Positions 60,201 through 64,000 of a stretch of DNA of 64,000 bases are shown here, piece by piece. Positions within the stretch are counted from its first letter, which is position 1; every line of letters begins with the position of its first letter. The translations under genes were made by a program, and so were the position numbers. The notes under the pieces are model-generated. The model was not told the DNA's origin and did not search any database. It saw only the letters and a list, made by a program, of their open reading frames with translations. This stretch comes from Metallyticus violacea (lineage: Eukaryota; Arthropoda; Insecta; Mantodea; Metallyticidae): positions 28,097,001 through 28,161,000 of the forward strand of contig CM060831.1 of the NCBI GenBank assembly GCA_030762175.1. The letters run 5' to 3'.

Positions 60201-60643
60201 ACACTAATAAAACTTCAATCATCCACATGCCCATTATTAGCTGCAGTAATTTTATACCGCCTCTTCAATAATCCTAAGATGACAATATATATGTACAATT
60301 TAAATACAAAAGAGCTTAAATCTGGATTGCATATGATTGATCAGAAGAGATCATTACAATGAGTTAAATGCTACTTACTCTCTGAGTTTGTGGCTCAGGA
60401 GTGCGAGGTCGCCTATCTCGTTCTCGTTCCCTTTCTCTGGAACGTTCACGCTCTCTTGAGCGAGATCTGGGTCTTGCTGGAAGCGGGGGAGATCTCACCC
60501 TGCTTCTTCCTCCACTTCCACGCGTACCTCCACGGTCTCTTGATCGACTGCGAGATCTCTTAGTGCTGGAGCGAGAGCCATGGGGTGATGAAGTTCCTCC
60601 TCCACCACCACCATAGAGCTCTTTATACCCACTATGGCGCCAC
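47564..60643 (-). CDS. RS-domain nuclear protein of unknown name, last five exons
   Basis: Exons 60643-60379, 58035-57988, 54994-54813, 49783-49603 and 48205-47564 all have GT/AG borders and join in phase to 438 residues plus TAA. The protein starts mid-gene with a Gly run and dense RS/RE/RD dipeptides, then a Ser-rich and Pro-rich middle. It ends in a conserved-looking domain containing LSERFGKMAQWSVDRRDLD and a Trp/Tyr-rich helix (YMKWEEWWYKYQEWLEAERYY), with a basic tail GLRKRRRL. RS-rich composition with Lys/Arg clusters points to a nuclear role in splicing or RNA processing; that is inference. I do not recognise the family. The 5' part lies beyond 60643 and probably beyond the window. 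Confidence 0.85.
49013..49262 (+). repeat. tRNA-derived SINE, family 1
   Basis: GATCCTGGTGGTCTA (partly deleted A box), GTGGGTTCTATTCATGTCAGG (B box), then the GTAAGTATGGCTTGCTTTAA and GGGATGCTGATGGTCTGAG body. It lies in the last intron of the RS gene. About ten bases of the head are missing. Confidence 0.82.
49603..49783 (-). CDS. RS-protein exon: Pro-rich and Lys-rich segment
   Basis: The exon follows CATTACAG and encodes SRSFSVPRNRPSNRSPLP, then ERSGPPSDPRGPPPSPPP and KSLKKRKEDREK. The donor is AAAAG|GTGAGC. The reading frame runs open a little further into the intron, but the donor and the phase of both neighbours fix the exon end. Confidence 0.87.
50181..50220 (+). repeat. SINE family 1 head, truncated at a LINE
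   Basis: TTGATCCTGGTGGTCTAGTG and GTAACCATACTTGCCTCATA match the first 40 nt of the SINE exactly in register, then the sequence changes directly into LINE family A reverse transcriptase. Confidence 0.75.
50221..51012 (+). pseudogene. LINE family A, reverse-transcriptase end (left part)
   Basis: It starts in the RT catalytic region (SLLFADDLITGS near 50229), then VWGLKINKNKSKIMVMKKG, IYYLGVRLSSNGKWS, ESRMMYGIEIWGPDEGWKG and ALMELGRLGCKSK, ending EDIEKQEL. It is the best-preserved copy of the family in the window, with stops but long open stretches (50607-50936). A PLE interrupts it after the EKQEL block. Confidence 0.85.
51078..51106 (-). ncRNA. Hammerhead-ribozyme-like motif, left arm
   Basis: ATGAAGA, T, stem GGTAGA/TCTCTC with loop GAT, GAAA, then TGCGTC. 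The first core base is A instead of C in this arm. Confidence 0.35.
51737..51764 (+). ncRNA. Hammerhead-ribozyme-like motif, right arm
   Basis: CTGAAGA, T, a six-pair stem GGGAGA/TCTTCC closed by a GAT triloop, GAAAC, then ACGTGT (self-complementary with wobble) and C. Core and stem II are intact. Confidence 0.5.
51881..52560 (+). pseudogene. LINE family A, right part after the PLE
   Basis: The LINE resumes with TKKSLKLYRTLKNVWRR, GLAWFRTGVKYISGLKNGY and the zinc knuckle KCPMCAEPDSTWH, then stops. It continues to a 3' end near 52560. Together with 50221-51012 it is one LINE split by the PLE. Confidence 0.82.
52790..52870 (+). mobile_element. Solitary PLE terminus with hairpin
   Basis: CAGTTCCAGA TCGA TTCTGGAACTG (perfect 10-bp arms at 52796-52820) is followed by a hammerhead-like core at 52817-52846. 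No coding sequence is attached. Confidence 0.5.
52817..52846 (+). ncRNA. Hammerhead-ribozyme-like motif
   Basis: CTGATGA, T, then GGGACC... without a clear stem II partner, then GAAAC and TCAGTT. Conserved core letters are present but stem II is weak. Confidence 0.3.
53396..53795 (+). pseudogene. LINE C-terminal fragment (third lineage)
   Basis: Nearly one frame reads EILQKRAIEIIFGFNVYKTS, ETNILPVSTLHLQNESILM, then YKTRSAN, YGLKAILHYGIKTYKNFPL and KYLND. This is the well-known C-terminal region after the RT of several LINEs (QKRAxRIIxG...LNILPVxSL...HxTRxA...YGxxxYNxLP). Only one or two stops interrupt it, so it is younger than the other LINE pieces. Confidence 0.8.
53880..54800. other. RS-gene intron, nothing recognised
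   Basis: AT-rich intronic sequence between the LINE fragment and the 54.8 kb exon. No further feature. Confidence 0.35.
54813..54994 (-). CDS. RS-protein exon: Ser/Pro-rich linker
   Basis: The exon follows TTTACAG and starts at a codon boundary with PQSQQPRRRTPK. It then encodes LTPSSRSLSSCSDESC, SPAPIASRTRQ and PTPRSR, ending at TCAAG|GTTTGT. Two leftover bases (AG) combine with the first A of the next exon to give Arg, continuing an RSRSRS run. Many S/T-P sites suggest phosphorylation. Confidence 0.85.
55203..55460 (+). repeat. tRNA-derived SINE, family 2
   Basis: The best-preserved copy of the family: A box GGGTGGCCGAGATCGTTAATGG-like (55208-55229), B box GGGGTTCAAATCCCACC, the GAGAGGTACCCTAAACTTA body and the CCACCTGTGGTGCCACAGTA 3' end with an AATAAG tail. 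Confidence 0.88.
55465..56828. other. RS-gene intron, nothing recognised
   Basis: AT-rich. No exon or element found. Confidence 0.35.
56831..57519 (+). mobile_element. Internally deleted mariner (689 bp)
   Basis: TA dinucleotides at 56829-56830 and 57520-57521 flank inverted ends TGAGGGCTATTCATAT and the inverse TAAGGGCTATTTATGA. Inside, a broken transposase N-terminus reads IHCQLCEVYG, then VDEKIRENRQITISELSDQF (SETMAR-like HTH linker). The catalytic blocks are gone, so this is a non-autonomous derivative with about half the normal length. Confidence 0.85.
57988..58035 (-). CDS. RS-protein 48-nt microexon
   Basis: A pyrimidine-rich tract and TTTCAG precede 48 nt encoding KRFASGDYHSDSLRRQ, followed by the donor CAG|GTAATG. 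Its length is a multiple of three and both edges are in phase 0. The exon could be skipped without changing the frame, which makes it a plausible alternative exon. Confidence 0.75.
58250..58298 (+). repeat. PLE-end fragment
   Basis: TTTTCACAGTGAAATATAG followed by TATAATTTAT, the same terminal motif as at 13211 and 19438. A SINE follows directly. Confidence 0.6.
58299..58577 (-). repeat. tRNA-derived SINE, family 1
   Basis: On the minus strand: the head CTGGTGGTGTAATAGTAATG (A box), the body with GGCTTCC-like CTTCCTTTGGAAGGGAAG and GCCTCTTAGAAAATTTATC, then GGGATGCTGATGACCTGAGA. A (TA)n run follows its head at 58580-58595. Confidence 0.85.
58600..60375. other. RS-gene intron, nothing recognised
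   Basis: AT-rich intron with A- and T-tracts (59305-59320, 59568-59592). Open frames here have no signature. Confidence 0.35.
60379..60643 (-). CDS. RS-protein exon: Gly run and RS/RE repeats
   Basis: The exon follows GTATTTAG and is 265 nt: one base completing a codon, then 88 codons. It encodes WRHSGYKELYGGGGGG, then RSRSRSRDR, GSGGRSRVRSPPLP, a long run of Arg/Ser/Glu repeats and RPRTPEPQTQR. It ends before GTAAGTAG. The codons used for Arg and Ser vary, so the RS stretch is kept at the protein level and is not a simple DNA repeat. Confidence 0.88.
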
Positions 60644-60644
60644 C

Positions 60645-61140
60645 TAAATACAAGAATTTACTTTAGTATCCCAATATTGAAGAACAAATATTTTTAACTG
60701 TATATATCACTGCTATAAAAACACTATATCAATGTGCATATTGAATTTGAATTTGCTGTTACCCAAGGAATCTCCCTCACTATCTGACATTTAATGCGAA
60801 TGTTTTATGACGTACTGATATACAGCAAGCATAACATTGCCAAATATACATTATATCATTTGAAAACAATTTATGAACAGTCACAGTTTCAATAACACAT
60901 CAAATAGGTAAAATTGTTACATATTAAAGTTGCATTTGTAGTTGTCAGTCCTCTATGAATATATGAATTATACAGGCTGTCCCATTCTGAGGTAGTCCCA
61001 AAAAGTATTAATTTAAATTAACCAAACAGAATGAAATGAAATTAATCTTTCAAGGTGTATGTTGAATGTAAGTTTTTAGTTGCTCTTAATTAGCTGATTA
61101 GTCAATCTGATACTCTTATGCTCCACTTAATATCGAATTA
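60645..61140. other. Upstream RS-gene intron, nothing recognised
   Basis: No splice-flanked exon on the minus strand fits the phase needed by the 60.4 kb exon. Confidence 0.35.
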
Positions 61141-61149
61141 TACAGAACA

Positions 61150-61860
61150 TAATACAACAAATTATTATTGAGGGAATAATCAAATTTCACTAATTTTGTT
61201 AGGCCATTGCCTTCATCTTCAGCATGGTTCCACTGTCTGCTTCACAACGTAGTATTATGTTGCTTTGTGGATTTTATGAACTTAGTGATGAAGTTACTAT
61301 TGTTTGGGAGATCAAAATTAACCAAATTTTCCCTGTTTTTGTTTCATAATTTCCCCACACTTTTAATTCTATAGGTTTAGATATAGCAAGAAAAATAGAT
61401 CATAATAGACACAATAGATCTGGTCAACAAGAAAATAGAAAAATTCAAAAAACAAAAACACATAAAAAATATCACCACAATAAAAGGCTACAAAGGAGAT
61501 CATATATATAAAAAAAACTCACATCCCACCCATGGGCACACCAAAAATTCCAGCAGATTTTTAAAGAGGCGAACATTTTTGCTCCAGTAAACAAATATAG
61601 TTTAAAAAACCTCCTAAAAACCAACACAAAAGACAAAATTCTGCCAGAAAACAATCAGGCATTTATGAAATCAGTTGCAAAGACTGCAATATGAAATACA
61701 TAGGCAAAATAAAAAGAAATATACCATATGATTTAAGGAACACATGAGAAATGTAAAATATAAACACACGGAAAAATCAGCAATAACAGACCATTTCTGG
61801 CAAAAGAACCACGAATTCCCAAAGGAACCAAAACTGTTAAAAGCTCTTCTATGATTTATG
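61150..61860 (+). mobile_element. PLE cluster part 1: endonuclease half
   Basis: It starts with an inverted terminal segment (CAAATTTCACTAATTTTGTT and TTCAGCATGGTTCCAC, the same as at 13.26 kb). The plus strand then encodes SHPWAHQKFQQIFKEANIFA and GIY-YIG tail pieces (KEIYHM, ISNNRPFLAKEPRIP). Many stops. Confidence 0.65.
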
Positions 61861-62500
61861 GTACTCCAAATTGTATTCTGTCTTGCTTATTGGTAGATTT
61901 GTTAATCTGAATATAAGACTAAAGATTATGATTATGTTGTTTTGGACTGTGGCTGTTGCTTTTTATATAATTATCTGCATACGTATCTTTTCTAAATATG
62001 CTGAATTCCAGATTATTGCCATTTTTTATCATTTTTATATCCAAGAAGGGAAGAACCTTGTTGTTTTCTATTTCCATTATGAATTTAACAGTCTGTCATG
62101 TAGGTTGAGCAGTTTTGTTGCATCCTCTTTCCATTTTTCATTTACTATTGCAAAGACATCATCTACATAACAGTACCAACATTTGTATATATGTGGAAAA
62201 CCCTCAACTAATTTTATTTCTAAGAAGCTCATGTACATATTAATTCCGATCACTTCTTTATGCTTTGGTTTTTGTATTTCAGTATAGTATTAAATTTTTT
62301 TAAAAGGCAATTGACTAAATTGTATGTGGGTGAATTTATTGTATCTACAATAGGTCTCATTTATGATCAGGTTTATGTATTTTTGGTAGGCCATAGATTC
62401 TAGTGTTGTAGGATTGTCTGGTATGATCTTTTTTTCTTCCTAGCTCAATAATAATTTGTTGTATTATACTATATCTCACTGTGAAAATTCCCATCATTCA
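61861..62500 (-). mobile_element. PLE cluster part 2: RT half, inverted
   Basis: The minus strand carries the catalytic motif WYCYVDDVFAIVNEKW near 62145-62190, then the LLNLHDRL block. Upstream pieces reach to about 62400. It ends at 62465-62490 with the inverse of the TTTTCACAGTGAAATATAG-type terminus. Part 1 and part 2 are inverted relative to each other. Confidence 0.75.
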
Positions 62501-62599
62501 AAACTACTTATACAGAACACGTTTCACAGGCCTTTGTCCATATCATTAGCTGTGAATCGACTGCCAATTCATTGATGGTTGAATGGACTTAGTGTATGT

Positions 62600-63660
62600 C
62601 TCATGGACATTTTATGAACTTTTGGATTAATTTGTCTTCCGTTGGGATTTCAAAAAATAACCAGCAGGTTTAGCTATGGGAAATCCATTATCACCTTTTC
62701 TGGCTGATTTATATATGAGTTGTTTAGAAATGCACATCACCAAATCATTCCTATATATTTTAAAGTCACAGACACATGGATGATATCTTTGTAGTGGTTA
62801 ATAAGAAACGCTTGGGTGATGCTTTGAAAATGCTAAACCTACAAGATAGAGAAATTAAATTCACATTGGAAACAAAACAAGACAACATGATTCCTTTCCT
62901 TGACTTACAAGATCATAAGAACAGGCAATAGTTTGAAATTTGGAATATACAGAAAGGATACACAGACTGAAAATTACATAAAGGCAAGTGGTTTCAATCC
63001 CACAGCAAACAAACATGTAGTCCTCTACAGCTTAGCACATAGACTCGTTAACATACCCTTGGAAATACAGTGAAGAGTACTCACACTTGATACAAATGGC
63101 AAAAACCAATGGGTACAACCAAGAAAATCAAGAAATTCAAACAAACAAACGAAGAGGTTAAAAGATTACAACATTGACAGCAAAAAAAGAAACTACCATT
63201 CACCAGAAATTTACTTATGAGCCCTGGGCCATCAAAAAAGTCCAGAAAATGCTCAAGAGGGTTTGGTATTACTTTGTCCCAAATGTCAGCCTGAATATCT
63301 GCTCAACTTCGGTGATGATAGACTCCATGATAGGAAGAAGCCATGAATCTATAAAATCAACTGCTTGCAGTGCAACAAAGCATATATTGGCAAAACAAAA
63401 AGAAGCATTGGCTTACAGAATACTGGAGAAACATCAGGTACAATCAGATAGATAAAGCAATGGTTGCACATCATTATTGAAGAGGTAAACATGATATAGA
63501 AATGGAAATCAAATTATTGAAATCGTAGATAGACCTTTGGAGCTGGAAATATGGTGTATATATATGAAGATAAGATTGTGAACTTCAACATCTCAATGGA
63601 AGACATATTAATCCAAAAGTTCATAAAATGTCCACAAGAAGTACACCTAGCCCATTCAAT
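62600..63660 (+). mobile_element. PLE cluster part 3: RT to endonuclease
   Basis: RT motif B ([18 protein letters not shown], about 62665-62715) is followed by a frame-broken HG-YLCS stretch in place of YVDD, KFTYEPWAIKKVQKML at 63205-63255, then a decayed GIY-YIG (ESIKSTACSATKHILAKQK) and tail ELEIWCIYMKI. The family is similar to, but distinct from, the 5-9 kb PLE. Confidence 0.78.
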
Positions 63661-63679
63661 CATCAACAAAACTTTGTCA

Positions 63680-63984
63680 GTCCTGGTGGTGTAGTGGTTA
63701 CCATACTTGCCTCCTAAACCCAAGATTGCGGGTTCGAACCCGGCAAGGACCAATGGATTTTTTCGGGGCGTAAAAAGTATGGCTTCCTTCAGAAGGGAAG
63801 TAAAGCCGTGGGTCCCATGTCATACATTTACGGCACGAAAAAGAACCTCAAGCCTGAAAGAGAGGCCTCTGAGTAAAATTTGTCGGCCCGTTCATGCCCT
63901 GAGTTGAATGGGACGCTGATGACCTGAGCTGTTATTAAAGAGCATCCATAAATAAATCATTCAAAAAAAAAAAAAAAAAAAAAA
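63680..63984 (+). repeat. tRNA-derived SINE, family 1, youngest copy
   Basis: The tRNA-like head of about 72 nt has a perfect A box (TGGTGTAGTGGTTACC) and B box (GGGTTCGAACCC), and acceptor-stem ends GTCCTGG/CAAGGACC pair with one mismatch. The body ends ATAAATAAATCATTC and a poly(A) of about 22. Intact boxes and a clean tail mark it as the reference copy for the family in this window. Confidence 0.92.
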
Positions 63985-64000
63985 ATGAAACTGGCAGTCC

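Noticed and set aside
60401..60616. 71-codon plus-strand frame rich in Arg, Ser and Leu
   Set aside because: It is the mirror of the RS-rich exon on the minus strand.
63680..63751. Functional tRNA gene
   Set aside because: A and B boxes are intact but the anticodon arm does not fold into a normal seven-base loop, and a SINE body with poly(A) follows without a terminator.

Overview
The window looks like AT-rich nuclear DNA from a metazoan, most likely an arthropod (perhaps a chelicerate; the lineage is a low-confidence guess). Genes are cut into short exons with GT/AG borders by kilobase-sized introns. Most of the rest is transposable-element debris: Penelope-like elements (PLEs) with GIY-YIG endonucleases, mariner and related Tc1/mariner-superfamily transposons, LINE fragments and tRNA-derived SINEs. 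No rRNA gene, CRISPR array or bacterial operon is present.

Two host genes can be reconstructed, both on the minus strand. From about 24.0 to 2.6 kb lies mitochondrial phosphatidylserine decarboxylase (PISD). Seven coding exons (23970-23954, 22919-22795, 20584-20406, 15250-15014, 11573-11411, 10846-10691, 2791-2631) join in phase to give 346 residues; the C-terminal exon(s) with the self-cleavage site lie beyond position 1. From 60.6 to 47.6 kb are the last five exons of an RS-rich nuclear protein that I cannot name (438 residues seen, 5' end outside the window), including a 48-nt microexon. A possible first exon of a third gene lies at 34903-35158 on the plus strand. The genes show no evident functional link.

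Layout: 0-1.2 kb LINE fragment; 2.6-24 kb PISD, with introns holding foldback elements, two abutting mariner remnants, a three-copy PLE complex (5.15-9.67 kb), another PLE (13.2-14.85 kb), a nearly full-length mariner (17608-18886) and a PLE carrying a SINE (21.2-22.3 kb); 24-47 kb intergenic, with a Tc1/mariner-superfamily transposase relic (26.9-27.9 kb), a LINE/PLE chimera (29.7-31.35 kb), a long GAA/GAG tract (31.6-31.8 kb), more LINE and PLE pieces and large unrecognised AT-rich stretches; 47.5-60.7 kb the RS-protein gene, whose introns hold a LINE split by an inverted PLE, SINEs and a deleted mariner; 61.1-63.7 kb a rearranged PLE cluster; and a young SINE at 63.68-63.98 kb.

The most interesting signal is a recurring 28-31 nt motif at the 3' ends of nearly every PLE family here: CTGANGA, then T, a short hairpin, then GAAA, followed by a roughly self-complementary 6-mer and a non-G base. 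It matches the core of a hammerhead ribozyme with a minimal stem III, a type already described in PLEs of other animals. Here it occurs in at least eight diverged PLE families, often in both arms of inverted copies.
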